The notes beneath the pieces are model-generated. The model saw only the letters and a list, made by a program, of their open reading frames with translations. It did no database searches and was not told the DNA's origin. From Arsukibacterium sp. UBA3155 (GTDB lineage Bacteria; Pseudomonadota; Gammaproteobacteria; Enterobacterales; Alteromonadaceae): 64,000 bases of DNA. The stretch is from positions 638-64,637 of the forward strand of contig DEYP01000008.1 in the NCBI GenBank assembly GCA_002364615.1, in the 5' to 3' direction. Positions 25,878-36,416 of the stretch are shown piece by piece. How positions within the stretch are numbered: position 1 is the first letter of the stretch; every line of letters begins with the position of its first letter. Position numbers and translations under genes: made by a program.

Positions 25878-27014
25878 ATGCAATTTTTAAAGCTTTCGGT
25901 TAAACCCCTGACCGTATTAGTGACCACCAGCGTGTTGATGCTGGCTGCTTGCAGCGAGCCGCCGGCAGCGGCGCAAGGCCAGCCAACGCCCGAGGTGGCC
26001 GTGGTTACCCTGAGCACCAGCAGTGTGGCGTTAACCACTGAGTTACCCGGGCGGACCACCAATTTCCGCCAGGCTGAGATCCGGCCACAGGTCAGCGGGA
26101 TTTTGCAGCAGCGCCTTTTTACCGAAGGCCAGCAGGTGAGTGCGGGTCAGGTTTTATATAAAATTGACCCGGCGACGTATCAGGCCGCGTTCAGCAGTGC
26201 TGAGGCAGCGCTAAGCAGTGCCAGAGCGGCGCAGCATAATGCCCGTTTACGAACTGACAGAATTAAGGGCTTACTGGGTGGCAAAGTGGTCAGCCAGCAA
26301 GATTTCGATGATGCCAATGCCAGCCTGATGCAGGCCGATGCCGCAGTGGCCAGCGCAGAGGCCGCTGTATTAACCGCACAGATAAACCTGAATTATACCG
26401 ACATTAAAGCGCCTATCAGTGGCCAGATTGGTCGCTCCCTGGTTAGCGAAGGCGCCTTGCTGATTGCAAATCAGGCGCAGGGACTGGCGACTATCCGGCA
26501 ATTGCATCCGATCTATGTTGATCTAAGCCAATCCAGCACTGAACTACTGAAATTGAAGCGGCAGACGGGCGCCGATGCTACCGCTGAGGTTAACGTTGAT
26601 TTACTGCTGGAAGATGGTAGCCGTTATTCGCAGCAGGGCAGTTTACAATTTTCTGAAGTAAACGTTGACCCGGGTACCGGTATGGTAACGCTGCGCGCAG
26701 TGTTTCCGAATGAACAGGGTCAGTTACTGCCGGGTATGTTTGTGCGGGCCAGGTTGCATCATGGCACTAATGACAACGCATTACTGGTACCGCAACAAGC
26801 GATAAGTCGCACACCTAAAGGTGATGCGACGGTGATGCTGGTAAGTAGCGACAATACGGTTGAAGTGCGGCCGGTCACGCTGGGGGCCAGCTATGGCCAG
26901 AACTGGCTGGTAACCGACGGCTTAACTGCAGGTGAGCGGGTTATCGTGGCCGGCCTGCAAAAAGTGCGGCCCGGGGTGACTGTCAAAGCTGTTAACGCAG
27001 CAGACGGAGCGTAA
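25878..27014 (+). CDS. RND efflux periplasmic adaptor lipoprotein (AcrA/MexA-type)
   Basis: 378 aa. ATG 25878 has AGGA 9 nt upstream. An upstream ATG at 25836 would spoil the lipoprotein signal. The lipobox LAAC puts lipidated Cys at about residue 20. Then come the lipoyl domain (GRTTNFRQAEIRPQVSGILQ), alpha-hairpin (AEAALSSARAAQHNARLRTD), second lipoyl half (NYTDIKAPISGQIGRSLVSE) and beta-barrel/membrane-proximal domain (LLPGMFVRARL). It joins the RND pump to a TolC channel. No outer-membrane gene is in the operon, so a shared TolC is expected. Three nucleotides separate it from the pump gene. Confidence 0.94.
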   Translation: MQFLKLSVKPLTVLVTTSVLMLAACSEPPAAAQGQPTPEVAVVTLSTSSVALTTELPGRTTNFRQAEIRPQVSGILQQRLFTEGQQVSAGQVLYKIDPATYQAAFSSAEAALSSARAAQHNARLRTDRIKGLLGGKVVSQQDFDDANASLMQADAAVASAEAAVLTAQINLNYTDIKAPISGQIGRSLVSEGALLIANQAQGLATIRQLHPIYVDLSQSSTELLKLKRQTGADATAEVNVDLLLEDGSRYSQQGSLQFSEVNVDPGTGMVTLRAVFPNEQGQLLPGMFVRARLHHGTNDNALLVPQQAISRTPKGDATVMLVSSDNTVEVRPVTLGASYGQNWLVTDGLTAGERVIVAGLQKVRPGVTVKAVNAADGA

Positions 27015-27017
27015 AAC

Positions 27018-30000
27018 ATGGCTAATTTCTTTATTAACCGGCCCATTTTCGCCTGGGTTATTGCCATCGTAATTATGCTGGCTGGCTTGTTATCCATTAA
27101 ACAACTACCGATAGAGCAATACCCGCGAATTGCACCGCCGTCGATCAGTATCAGTGCATCTTACCGCGGCGCATCGGCCCAAACAGCGGAAGATGCGGTT
27201 ACCCAGGTGATAGAGCAGGCGATGAATGGCCTGGATAACCTGATGTATATGTCGGCAAATTCAGACTCATCCGGTAATGTCAGCCTGACCCTGACCTTTG
27301 AAACCGGCACTGACGCCGATATTGCCCAGGTACAGGTGCAAAACAAACTACAGCAAGCTTTACCGTTATTACCGCAGGAAGTGCAGCAAAACGGCGTACG
27401 TGTTGCCAAAAGCAGCGGCGGCTTTTTAATGGTGGTGGGCTTTATCTCACAAGATGGCAGCCTGGAGCGTGATGACATTGCCGATTTTGTGGTGGCCAAT
27501 GTTAAAGACCCACTAAGCCGCACCACAGGCGTCGGTAATGTCCAGGTGTTTGGCAGCCAGTATGCGATGCGGGTCTGGTTAAATGCCGACAAGCTGAACC
27601 AGTATCAGCTGACCCCGGCCGATGTGACTGCGGCCATTCAGGTGCAAAACAACCAGGTTACCGCCGGCCAGCTTGGCGGTGCTCCGGCTTTGCCCGGTCA
27701 GCAGTTTAATGCGGCGATACTGGCGCAAACCCGCTTAACCTCGGCCGAAGAGTTTGGCCAGATTTTACTGAAGGTAAATGCCGACGGCGCCATGGTAAAA
27801 CTGTCTGACGTAGCGCGGGTGGAACTGGGCGGTGAGGACTATTCAATTATTGCCCGCTATAACGGCAAAATGGCTACCGGTCTGGCCATTGAACTGGCTA
27901 CCGGTGCCAATGCGCTGGATACTGCTGCTGCAGTAAAAGCCAAGCTGGACGAGCTGAAACCTTATTTCCCTGCCGGGTTAACCACGGTTATTCCTTACGA
28001 CACTACGCCTTTTGTTGAAGTGTCGATAAGCTCGGTAGTACAAACCCTGATTGAAGCTATTATTCTGGTGTTTCTGGTGATGTATCTGTTTTTACAGAAC
28101 TTCCGTGCCACGCTTATTCCGACGTTAGCGGTGCCGGTGGTATTACTGGGAACTTTTGGCATTATGTCGTTGTTTGGTTTTACCATTAACACCCTGACCA
28201 TGTTCGGTATGGTGCTGGCCATTGGTCTGCTGGTAGATGATGCCATAGTGGTAGTAGAGAACGTTGAGCGGGTGATGAGCGAAGAGGGCCTTAGCCCGGT
28301 AGAAGCCACCCGTAAATCGATGGGCCAGATCACCGGCGCCCTGGTCGGTATTGGTTTAGTGCTATCAGCGGTATTTGTGCCAATGGCGTTTTTTGGCGGG
28401 GCCACCGGTGCTATTTATCAGCAGTTTTCTATTACTATCGTTACCGCTATGGCGTTATCGGTACTGGTCGCCATTATTTTCACCCCGGCGTTGTGCGCCA
28501 CCATGTTAAAACCGCACAAAGGTGACCACCAAGCCAAAGGCGGCTTTTTCGGCTGGTTTAACCGTGGTTTTGATAGCACTAACCGCAATTATCAGCGCGG
28601 CGTTGCCGGTATGTTGGCCCGGCCTAAACGCTCGATGCTGGTGTATGGCGCTATTGTGCTGGTAATGGCGTTGATGTTTATGCGTTTACCTACCTCATTT
28701 TTACCGGAAGAAGATCAGGGCGTGTTTTTATCTATGGTGCAGCTGCCTACCGGCGCCAGTCAGGAGCGTACTGAAGCGGTAATGGATAGAGTGGCGGCGC
28801 ATTATGCGACGGAAGACGCAGTGCAGTCGGTATTTACGGTATCAGGTTTTAGCTTTGCCGGTCGTGGCCAGAACATGGGCCTGGCGTTTGTACGCCTAGC
28901 CGACTGGAGCGAGCGCGGGCCGGCCGATAGCGTACAGGCGGTAATTGGCCGGGCCTGGGGCTTTTTCGGCACCGTAAAAGAAGCACAGATTTTTGCCTTT
29001 AACCTGCCGCCTATTGCCGAGCTGGGGCGTGCTACCGGCTTCTCGTTGTTCTTACAAGACCGGGGCGGGGTGGGTCACGAAGCCTTGCTTAACGCGCGCA
29101 ACCAGTTATTGGGTATGGCGGCACAGCAACAAAACCTGGTCGGTGTCCGCCCCAATGGCATGGAGGATGCGCCGCAGCTACAAATTAATGTTGATCAGCT
29201 AAAAGCGCAGGCGCTGGGGGTGTCGTTAAGTAACATTAACCAGACCCTGGCTATTGGCTGGGGCTCTACCTACGTTAATGACTTTGTCGACCGCGGCCGG
29301 GTAAAAAAGGTATTTGTGCAGGCCGAACCCGAGTTTCGGATGACCCCGGAAGATATTAACCGTTGGTATGTGCGTAACAATAGCGGCGAGATGGTGAGTT
29401 TTGCTTCATTTGCCAGCAGTGACTGGGTGTATGGTCCACAGCGACTGGAGCGCTACAACGGTGTGTCGGCGATGGAAATCCAGGGCGAGCCGGCGCCCGG
29501 CACCAGCTCGGGTGATGCCATGGCGACCATGGAGCAGTTAATATCGCAGCTACCTGCAGGCATCGGCTTTGAATGGACCGCAACCTCTTATCAGGAAAAA
29601 CTGTCCGGTTCGCAGGCGCCGGCGCTGTATGCGTTATCAATATTAGTGGTATTTTTATGTCTGGCGGCGCTGTATGAAAGCTGGAGCATACCATTTGCGG
29701 TGATCTTAGTGGTGCCGCTGGGCATTATCGGCGCCTTAATTGCGGCGTATATGCGCGGTTTGGGCAACGACGTGTACTTTCAGGTGGGATTATTAACCAC
29801 CATGGGTCTGGCATCGAAAAACGCCATCTTAATTGTTGAATTTGCGCGTGAACTGCAGCAGCAGGGTAAAGAGCTTAGCGCCGCGATTTTAGAAGCGGTA
29901 CGGCTAAGGCTGCGGCCGATTATTATGACCTCAATGGCGTTTTCCCTTGGCGTATTACCGCTGGTTATTAGCAGTGGTGCCGGTTCAGCCAGCCGCAATG

Positions 30001-30137
30001 CTATTGGCACCGGTGTGTTGGGCGGCATGATTTCAGCCACCGTGCTGGCGGTGTTTTTAGTACCGGTGTTTTATCTGGTGATTATGCGCTTTTTTAGTAA
30101 GAGCACTGCCAGAACCGCACAGGTAAAACCAGGTTAA
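27018..30137 (+). CDS. RND multidrug efflux pump (AcrB/MexB-type, HAE1)
   Basis: 1039 aa proton-driven trimeric pump. It starts [20 protein letters not shown], has twelve transmembrane helices, two large periplasmic loops and the TM4 proton-relay pair in [18 protein letters not shown] (DD). The porter and docking domains carry [18 protein letters not shown] and [20 protein letters not shown]. The second half has [16 protein letters not shown]. Full length, no interruption. Second gene of the operon; a terminator follows. The substrate range cannot be read, but HAE1 pumps export drugs, dyes and detergents. Confidence 0.96.
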   Translation: MANFFINRPIFAWVIAIVIMLAGLLSIKQLPIEQYPRIAPPSISISASYRGASAQTAEDAVTQVIEQAMNGLDNLMYMSANSDSSGNVSLTLTFETGTDADIAQVQVQNKLQQALPLLPQEVQQNGVRVAKSSGGFLMVVGFISQDGSLERDDIADFVVANVKDPLSRTTGVGNVQVFGSQYAMRVWLNADKLNQYQLTPADVTAAIQVQNNQVTAGQLGGAPALPGQQFNAAILAQTRLTSAEEFGQILLKVNADGAMVKLSDVARVELGGEDYSIIARYNGKMATGLAIELATGANALDTAAAVKAKLDELKPYFPAGLTTVIPYDTTPFVEVSISSVVQTLIEAIILVFLVMYLFLQNFRATLIPTLAVPVVLLGTFGIMSLFGFTINTLTMFGMVLAIGLLVDDAIVVVENVERVMSEEGLSPVEATRKSMGQITGALVGIGLVLSAVFVPMAFFGGATGAIYQQFSITIVTAMALSVLVAIIFTPALCATMLKPHKGDHQAKGGFFGWFNRGFDSTNRNYQRGVAGMLARPKRSMLVYGAIVLVMALMFMRLPTSFLPEEDQGVFLSMVQLPTGASQERTEAVMDRVAAHYATEDAVQSVFTVSGFSFAGRGQNMGLAFVRLADWSERGPADSVQAVIGRAWGFFGTVKEAQIFAFNLPPIAELGRATGFSLFLQDRGGVGHEALLNARNQLLGMAAQQQNLVGVRPNGMEDAPQLQINVDQLKAQALGVSLSNINQTLAIGWGSTYVNDFVDRGRVKKVFVQAEPEFRMTPEDINRWYVRNNSGEMVSFASFASSDWVYGPQRLERYNGVSAMEIQGEPAPGTSSGDAMATMEQLISQLPAGIGFEWTATSYQEKLSGSQAPALYALSILVVFLCLAALYESWSIPFAVILVVPLGIIGALIAAYMRGLGNDVYFQVGLLTTMGLASKNAILIVEFARELQQQGKELSAAILEAVRLRLRPIIMTSMAFSLGVLPLVISSGAGSASRNAIGTGVLGGMISATVLAVFLVPVFYLVIMRFFSKSTARTAQVKPG

Positions 30138-30178
30138 CCTATCAGGGCTCGCTATGCGAGCAGACAGTTAGTACCTTT

Positions 30179-30217
30179 ACCGGCATTTCAGTCCACACTG
30201 ACTTGCCGGTTTTTTTT
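30179..30217 (+). terminator. Intrinsic terminator of the efflux operon
   Basis: ACCGGCA (30179-30185) pairs with TGCCGGT (30204-30210), with a nested CAGT/ACTG stem, followed by seven T. It overlaps the stop of the convergent sensor kinase. An additional GCTCGC/GCGAGC hairpin lies at 30147-30161. Confidence 0.8.
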
Positions 30218-33200
30218 AGCTTACAGTGGCAAAACTAAGATAGAAAGTGGTGCCACTGCCCGGTTCTGACACAAAAGAGATATCACCGTTCATTGCATGC
30301 ATTAACTCTTGTGACAGGGCCAACCCTAAGCCCGTGCCGCCATGCTCCCGGGTGTTGCCGGCATTTTCCTGAGCAAACCGTTGAAATATTTTTTGTTGAA
30401 AGGCGATGGCGATGCCCGGGCCGTCATCTGCGACAGCGATAACAATGGTAGCATCTTGCTGTTGCAGACTAATTTTTACCTCACCTCGCTCTGGCGAATA
30501 CTTAATGGCATTCGACAGCACATTTGCCAGTACCTGCAGTAAGCGATTCTCATCTACCAGCGCAGTTGTCACGAGGTTTTCTGGTGCTGGCATATATCGC
30601 AGGCTTACCTGACGATTATGACCATAAGGCGAATTTTCGCTTACGGCACGCTGAACAATTTTTGCAATATCATGGCGTTGCATGGTAAATACCATCTGAC
30701 TAGCCACCAGCTTTTCCAAGTCGAGTAAGTCATTAATCAGCAGGGTTAAACGCTGGCTGTTGCTGTTAGCAATTTGCAGTAATTGCTGCTTTTTATCTTG
30801 TTTGTCGTCGATGGTGCCAGATAATACCAGGCTAAGTGCACCGTTGATCGACGTAAGCGGCGTTCGTAATTCATGGCTTACCGTTGAGATAAACTGATTT
30901 TTCATTACATCAAGATGTTGTAGTTCATCATAAGCTAACTGTTGCTTTTGCAGGCTTTGCTCAAGTTCTGTGGTGCGTTCACTTACCGCTTTTTCCAATA
31001 AGCTGTTAACCAGATTTACTTTATTAATTCGGGATTTAACGACGTAGGCTAACAGTAAAATAATCGCCAATAATGTTAAAAACTGCACGGTTTTGCGCTG
31101 CCACCAATGGGGCTGAACCTCTATCGCTAACTGACTGATTTGACCGCTAAAACGTTGTTGGTTATTGCTGGCTTGCATAAATAAGGTATAGCGACCTGGC
31201 GCCAGATTGGTAAAGGACGCAATATTGCCGTTAGTTAACTGCTGCCAGTTTTCGTCATAACCACTGAGTTTATAAAGATACTGGTTGCGGGCGGGGTTAT
31301 TAAAATCAAAACTGGCGAAATGAAACTCTATTCTGGAAACTTCTGCCGGCACCGTTATCGATTTGAGCGGTGTTAAGCTGCCACTGGCGGTAGCAGGTTT
31401 CTGATCAAAGGTTACTTTGGTAATGGCCTGGCCAACCGATGGCAATGGTTCAAGCAGCCGATCTGGGGTCACTAACTCTAAACCAGCGTTAGAACCAAAA
31501 TACAGCTGGTTATTATCTTCAGCTACGGCGTTAAACATCATTTCGTTGCTGTTTAAGCCATCCACCCGGTTAAAATGAGCGATATTGCCGTCGGGCTTTA
31601 TCACATCAAGACCGGCAGTGCTCAATACCCAGATATTATTGAGTTTGTCGGTATGGGCCCCAACCAGCGATTTACCGGCAAGACCGGTGTCGGTATCAAT
31701 TAACTGCACGGCTCCGCTATCCAGGCTAATTTGCAATAAACCCTGCTCAGAGCAGACAACCACACTGTTTTGGGGGGCATGAGCCAGGCAGGTGAGTTGG
31801 CCGGTGAAATCGGATGAAAGTAATAATGAGCTGTTGATGCTAGAGATTGGCGCAACGGATAAGGTGTTGCGATCCAGTAAATACAGGCCACTTAAACGAC
31901 TGGCCAGCCAGATGTAATCAGGCGTGACCAGTGTGGCCTGGATGGCGTCACCTACCATAGTCTGACTAATATCAGCTAAAAAATGGCTGACGCTTTGGGT
32001 GTCGTTATCAATCAATAGCACGCCGTTATTCCACAGGTTAATGACGGTTTTATTATCGTCAGTAAACCGGATATCCCGGGCATTTTGCTGCGGCAGGTTA
32101 AGTGCGGTATAGGGTGTGGCAAACCGGCTGAATTGCTCGGCGGCGGTGTCATACTGGAATATGCCATTGTCGCTGCCTACCCAGAGAACGTTATCCGGCG
32201 CGCGGCGAATAACGTTTATTCTGCCCGGGATATCATAATATTGTAGCTGCCGGGTGCGATGAGAATAGCGACTAACCTTGCCATGCTGGCCAAACCACAG
32301 TTGTTCGGGTTCTGCCAGCAAGCTTAACAGCGGTGCCGTAATGTTATTTTGTAAGGATGCCAACGCCGAATCTGCGGTGTTTTGAAAGGCACTGCGCTGC
32401 CGTGTTTTAAAAAATAACCCGCTTTCCCGGGTACCAACCCAGGTCACCTGACTTTGATCAATAAAAAAAGTCCGGACATTGATATGTTCAAGTTCAACGT
32501 AATTTTGCGCAGAGCGCCTGACAAAAACCCGTTTTACCGGGTCAACTGAGTAGATACCACTAAAGGTGCCAATAAGTAAGTTTCCCTCAACGCTGATGCT
32601 CAGGGCATTGATGACGGGAAGCGGCTGTTCATCAGGCAAGCTGACGTGCTGAAAACGCTGCAGCGCCGGTTGATAGACAAATAACCCGCGGCGGGTGCCA
32701 AGCCAGAGCTCGTCACCGATGACCTGCAACGCGCGGATCACGTTGTCAGCATTACTATCACCATGCGGATACAGCGGCTGGCCAAACCCACTATTATCCC
32801 GCCAGCTTATTAAGCCGCGCGAGGTGGCAATCCAAATTGTATTATCAGGAGTCTGAGCAAAATCCCAGATCCGTCTGCTGGGCAATTTATCGGTCTGCTG
32901 GTCAATACGGCTAAAGCCGGTTGTCTCGTCATAGCGGTTAATGCCTTTCGTGGTGCCGACCCAGACCCGCTGTTGCTGATCAGTAAATAATTTTTGCACA
33001 AACGGACTTGCCAGCAGATCCGCCTCGCCGTCAAACAGCGCTATTTCACCATTTTCGGCATGAATTTTTGCTAAGCCGTAACCCCAGCTACCCGCCCATA
33101 AATTGTTTTGGCGATCAAAAGCAATAGCATCAATATCAGGTACCGATTTTAGTTTGGTCAGGGTGGTGTTTAAGAGTGGATGCTGCTGAAACTGGTAGCC

Positions 33201-33419
33201 GTCAAATTGCATTAAACCGGTATTGGTTGAGGCCAGCCACAAATAACCATGGTTATCCTGAGTAATACTATAGGTGCCTACATTGGGTAAGTTATTGTCT
33301 ATCAGTATTTTTTCAAAATAAGTGGCGTTCGCCGTCGCTGCTAATAAGCAGAAGCAACCAAGCAAAGCATAGTTAAAAATTGTGATGAGCCGCTTTATAA
33401 TCAAAGATATCAAACTCAA
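30216..33419 (-). CDS. Beta-propeller (Reg_prop/Y_Y_Y) sensor histidine kinase
   Basis: 1067 aa. Signal/anchor segment (~12-32), then ~620 residues of two seven-bladed propellers with repeated ITQDNHGYLWLAST-type Reg_prop blades. A Y_Y_Y domain (~690-765: FHFASFDFNNPARNQYLYKL, APGRYTLFMQA) is followed by one TM helix (~778-793). A coiled linker leads to HisKA with phospho-His near 849 (STVSHELRTPL) and HATPase_c with NAIKYS, ADDGPGI and GGTGLGLAL boxes. There is no receiver or HTH domain, so it is not a hybrid one-component type and needs a separate response regulator, absent here. Such sensors in Bacteroidetes and Alteromonadales often detect glycans. It lies between the pump operon and its TetR gene. 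Confidence 0.92.
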   Translation of the reverse strand: MSLISLIIKRLITIFNYALLGCFCLLAATANATYFEKILIDNNLPNVGTYSITQDNHGYLWLASTNTGLMQFDGYQFQQHPLLNTTLTKLKSVPDIDAIAFDRQNNLWAGSWGYGLAKIHAENGEIALFDGEADLLASPFVQKLFTDQQQRVWVGTTKGINRYDETTGFSRIDQQTDKLPSRRIWDFAQTPDNTIWIATSRGLISWRDNSGFGQPLYPHGDSNADNVIRALQVIGDELWLGTRRGLFVYQPALQRFQHVSLPDEQPLPVINALSISVEGNLLIGTFSGIYSVDPVKRVFVRRSAQNYVELEHINVRTFFIDQSQVTWVGTRESGLFFKTRQRSAFQNTADSALASLQNNITAPLLSLLAEPEQLWFGQHGKVSRYSHRTRQLQYYDIPGRINVIRRAPDNVLWVGSDNGIFQYDTAAEQFSRFATPYTALNLPQQNARDIRFTDDNKTVINLWNNGVLLIDNDTQSVSHFLADISQTMVGDAIQATLVTPDYIWLASRLSGLYLLDRNTLSVAPISSINSSLLLSSDFTGQLTCLAHAPQNSVVVCSEQGLLQISLDSGAVQLIDTDTGLAGKSLVGAHTDKLNNIWVLSTAGLDVIKPDGNIAHFNRVDGLNSNEMMFNAVAEDNNQLYFGSNAGLELVTPDRLLEPLPSVGQAITKVTFDQKPATASGSLTPLKSITVPAEVSRIEFHFASFDFNNPARNQYLYKLSGYDENWQQLTNGNIASFTNLAPGRYTLFMQASNNQQRFSGQISQLAIEVQPHWWQRKTVQFLTLLAIILLLAYVVKSRINKVNLVNSLLEKAVSERTTELEQSLQKQQLAYDELQHLDVMKNQFISTVSHELRTPLTSINGALSLVLSGTIDDKQDKKQQLLQIANSNSQRLTLLINDLLDLEKLVASQMVFTMQRHDIAKIVQRAVSENSPYGHNRQVSLRYMPAPENLVTTALVDENRLLQVLANVLSNAIKYSPERGEVKISLQQQDATIVIAVADDGPGIAIAFQQKIFQRFAQENAGNTREHGGTGLGLALSQELMHAMNGDISFVSEPGSGTTFYLSFATVS

Positions 33420-33519
33420 TTACCACCGATACTAATGACGTTTCAGTGTGTTTGATACTGCAACCGAAAGCAAGGCTGAAAAGCTAAAACGATGCTCTGT
33501 ACGATCCGTCTGTACAATC

Positions 33520-34137
33520 CTAAGGTCGTTTTAAACCCTGCAGCATGGTGTCTATTAGTGTCGGAGCATGCAGGCATAAATCGCATTGCTGTGGCTTAAG
33601 CAAAAAGTGACTGATAATACCGCCTACATACATGTGCAGCGACATGGCCGCCAGGCGAGGTGTCACTCCTTCACGAAGCAGCCCGGCTTGTTCGGCACGT
33701 TCAAAGGCGCGCTGCATTACTGCGACGGCCTGATCGTCCAGTTCGTCCTGTTTAGTCACGGCCGGGTTGAGTTCGTCAATATATTCGCAGCGATGAAATA
33801 CTATGGTAAGTACGCGGTGATGTTGCTCACTGCCTGCAATCAGTTGCAGGCCATCAATATACAGCTGCCGTACCTGGGCAAAGGGCTCTTCAGTGATGTT
33901 GTTGTCCAGTGCGTCCAGCATATGCTGAAACGGTAAACGCACCCGCTCAAGCATGGCGTTAAATAAATCGGCTTTATTCTGAAAATGCCAGTAAATGGCC
34001 CCGCGGGTTACATTAGCGGCAACGGCAATTTTCTCCAGGGTAGTACGTGATACTCCCTGCTGATAAAACAACAATTCTGCTGCGTCTAAAATGGCAGCCC
34101 GGGTGCTTTCCGCCTCGGCTTTGGTACGTCTGGCCAT
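33520..34137 (-). CDS. TetR/AcrR-family repressor (AcrR/TtgR-like)
   Basis: 205 aa. The N-terminal helix-turn-helix (~10-57) reads AILDAAELLFYQQGVSRTTL, EKIAVAANVTRGAIYWHFQNKADLFNAML, the classic AcrR/TtgR signature. The C-terminal ligand pocket has EYIDELNPAV and ends in a hydrophobic helix. It most likely represses the RND operon through the palindrome at 25780-25795. It is about 8 kb from that site rather than divergent from it, with the kinase gene in between. I see no comparable palindrome upstream of its own start. Confidence 0.92.
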   Translation of the reverse strand: MARRTKAEAESTRAAILDAAELLFYQQGVSRTTLEKIAVAANVTRGAIYWHFQNKADLFNAMLERVRLPFQHMLDALDNNITEEPFAQVRQLYIDGLQLIAGSEQHHRVLTIVFHRCEYIDELNPAVTKQDELDDQAVAVMQRAFERAEQAGLLREGVTPRLAAMSLHMYVGGIISHFLLKPQQCDLCLHAPTLIDTMLQGLKRP

Positions 34138-34266
34138 AGTTAATTAACTGTCGGGTCGTCAAAAAATAGCATGTGTGAATACTACCAGATCACGAACGAT
34201 AGCTCTATCGGCATTCTTGTCGGTTTCCTAAGCCACTATCCATATTGGCTGCATAAGCGTTAAGGC

Positions 34267-34953
34267 TTACTTGATAACAAAGTCGAAATACTGGTCGGTA
34301 TATACCGGTGGCTGATGGGTAAAATGCCACCACTCCATGCTGTATACCTTAAAGCCAGCCTCCAGCATAATAGTTTCCAGTAGTTGGCGGTTAGCCTGCT
34401 GGGCTTTGCTGATGGTCGGGTGGCCGACATTGGATACCGGATCGAACATATCAAAAGGAGAGCCCATATCCAGTATCTGCCAGTTGCCGTTGTCATCTTT
34501 GGCGGCCAGGGTTAAATCGAGGGTACTGCCGCGGCTATGGCCGGATTTTTCCGCAATGTACTCGCCTACCAGCTGGTCTTTACCCAGGTTAGGGTAATAC
34601 TCAGCTTTGGTGCTGGTATCGGCTAAATCGCTGGCCCAGCGCATAAAATGGTTAACGGCCCGCTGTGGCCGGTAACAGTCATAAATGTACAGCGTCAAAC
34701 CTTTAGCCGCGGCCAATTGCTGGGCTGTTACCAGCGCATTGGCCGCGTTTTGCTGCAAATAGCATTTATTGGCCTGATAGCCATCCACCTGACTGCCAAC
34801 AAAGTTATTACTGCCAAGGTACGCCATATGGATCTGAGCATCGGGTATCAGCGATGAAACCTCGGTAAAGTCGGCTGGTACTGATGGCTCAGCAGCAAGC
34901 GGTAACGGGCTGGTCAGAGCCAGCAGGGTGGTAAGCAGAGCCATTTTCATCAT
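34267..34953 (-). CDS. ddpX: Periplasmic D-Ala-D-Ala dipeptidase (VanX/DdpX family)
   Basis: 228 aa zinc dipeptidase. ATG 34953 has GAGG upstream and opens a signal peptide (MMKMALLTTLLALTSPLPLAA). A longer upstream frame overlaps the antiporter gene. VanX motifs: Arg in DCYRPQRAVNHF, zinc His and Asp in SGHSRGSTLDLTL, catalytic Glu and zinc His in EWWHFTH. Export suggests it recycles D-alanyl-D-alanine from wall turnover, as DdpX does, rather than conferring vancomycin resistance. It follows the NhaC-family gene by 11 nt in one operon, so imported or exported products may be linked (inference). Confidence 0.93.
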   Translation of the reverse strand: MMKMALLTTLLALTSPLPLAAEPSVPADFTEVSSLIPDAQIHMAYLGSNNFVGSQVDGYQANKCYLQQNAANALVTAQQLAAAKGLTLYIYDCYRPQRAVNHFMRWASDLADTSTKAEYYPNLGKDQLVGEYIAEKSGHSRGSTLDLTLAAKDDNGNWQILDMGSPFDMFDPVSNVGHPTISKAQQANRQLLETIMLEAGFKVYSMEWWHFTHQPPVYTDQYFDFVIK

Positions 34954-34964
34954 GGTTATCCTCG

Positions 34965-36356
34965 TTAGATCATTAGTACGCCGGCAATCACAAAGCTTAG
35001 CAAGGCGATGGCGCCACACACCAGTGCATACGGCAGCTGGGTTTTTACATGCTCCAGTAAATCACAGCCGGCGGCCACTGAGCTTACTGCGGTGCTGTCG
35101 GAAATAGGCGAGCAGTGATCGCCAAATACGCCGCCACTTAAAATAGCCGCCAGAATAAGTTGTGGCGGCAGGCCGAGCAGACTGACCATTGGCATGCCTA
35201 TCGGAATAAGAATGGCAAAGGTGCCCCAGCTGGTGCCGGTAGTAAACGAAATAAGCGCGCCGGCTAAAAACAGCAGCGCCGGAATAAGCACCAGCGGCAG
35301 GTTCTGATCAACAATACTGGCAATAAAGGTACCGGTGCCCAGCAGTTTTAAACTGGAGCCAAGCGACAGTGACAACAACACAATGGTGACTAGCGGCAGG
35401 AGTTCGCTAATACCTTTAAAGCCGATATCGACCAGTTGCTGATGTTTAAAACGGCGGCTTAGCAGCATCATGGCATACACCACCACGCAGGCCAGTGCGG
35501 TGGCATATAACACCGATTTAGAACCCGAGCCCTGCACCAGCTGGCCATTACCGGTTAACAGCATAAAGCCGAGCATGGCGCCGACCAGGGTTATCAGAGG
35601 CACCAGCATATAAGCCGGGTGACTGGGTTCAGTCTCAATTTCACTATGCTGCGATAAGGTATGCAGCTGCTGTTCTGATTTACGCATTGGCCCGTATACC
35701 TTGCCACTGATAATGGTATACAGCACAACCAGCAGGGTGATCAGGGCATAGAAATTCAGCGGGATGGTGCCAATTAAAATGGCCACCGGACTTTCTGGTA
35801 AATCATAGGTGCTAAGCAACCCCAGAATATAGGCGCCCCAGCCGTTTAGTAAGATAATAATACAGATAGGCGCGCTGGTACTGTCGATAATATAAGCCAG
35901 CCGGGCCCGACTCATTTTAAATTTATCGAATAAACCGCGCGAGCTGATACCGGCAGTTAACGAGCTTAAATTCGATTCAATAAAGGTCACACTACTGATG
36001 AAAAAGGTCAGTAAACCGGCCTGGCGGCCATTGCGGGCAATGCCTTTATTGACCAGCATTGCCACCGTAGCAGACACCCCGCCGGAGTAGCGCATATAGG
36101 CCAGCAAGCCGCCGACCAGCAACGAGAACATTAAAATACGGGCGTTATCGGCGTCACCAGTAACGGCAATAATCCGCTCCAGAGTCTGAATACTGCCATC
36201 GAGCAATAAACCAGCGCCAAAACTCTGGCCGTTTTGCAGAAATATCAGTAGCTCGGAGGTACATAGCGATAACAGCAGCGCCAGAATCACTTCTTTGCGC
36301 CACAACACCACGGCAATGGCGACAAGCGCCGGAAGCAGGGTTAACCAGTCAGCCAC
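34965..36356 (-). CDS. NhaC-family Na+/H+ antiporter-like permease
   Basis: 463 aa with about eleven transmembrane helices. I chose the GTG at 36356, preceded by AAGGAG with 6-nt spacing; the in-frame TTG at 36386 has no ribosome site. Family-typical segments are SFTTGTSWGTFAILIPIGMP, GGVFGDHCSPISDSTAVSSV and FISSVTFIESNLSSLTAG. These match the NhaC/YuiF superfamily, which includes Na+/H+ and amino-acid/malate-lactate exchangers. Being cotranscribed with a D-Ala-D-Ala dipeptidase makes a D-alanine or dipeptide role possible (inference). Three TATACA-type repeats lie just upstream. Confidence 0.85.
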   Translation of the reverse strand: MADWLTLLPALVAIAVVLWRKEVILALLLSLCTSELLIFLQNGQSFGAGLLLDGSIQTLERIIAVTGDADNARILMFSLLVGGLLAYMRYSGGVSATVAMLVNKGIARNGRQAGLLTFFISSVTFIESNLSSLTAGISSRGLFDKFKMSRARLAYIIDSTSAPICIIILLNGWGAYILGLLSTYDLPESPVAILIGTIPLNFYALITLLVVLYTIISGKVYGPMRKSEQQLHTLSQHSEIETEPSHPAYMLVPLITLVGAMLGFMLLTGNGQLVQGSGSKSVLYATALACVVVYAMMLLSRRFKHQQLVDIGFKGISELLPLVTIVLLSLSLGSSLKLLGTGTFIASIVDQNLPLVLIPALLFLAGALISFTTGTSWGTFAILIPIGMPMVSLLGLPPQLILAAILSGGVFGDHCSPISDSTAVSSVAAGCDLLEHVKTQLPYALVCGAIALLSFVIAGVLMI

Positions 36357-36379
36357 CTTAGGCTCCTTTTTATTATTTT

Positions 36380-36416
36380 TATACAACTAATTTATACAGT
36401 TACTTTTATACAGCTA
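36380..36416. repeat. Three direct repeats upstream of the antiporter operon
   Basis: TATACAACTA (36380-36389), TATACAGTTA (36393-36402) and TATACAGCTA (36407-36416), spaced 13 and 14 bp apart, lie 24-60 bp upstream of the chosen GTG. They could be a regulator's tandem sites or overlapping -10 elements. Confidence 0.5.

Noticed and set aside
27161-27592. Minus-strand frame of 143 codons
   Set aside because: It lies within the RND pump gene; the plus strand encodes the conserved pump.
34267-34953. Vancomycin resistance gene vanX
   Set aside because: The enzyme is exported and there are no vanH/vanA genes, so it is a recycling-type D-Ala-D-Ala dipeptidase.
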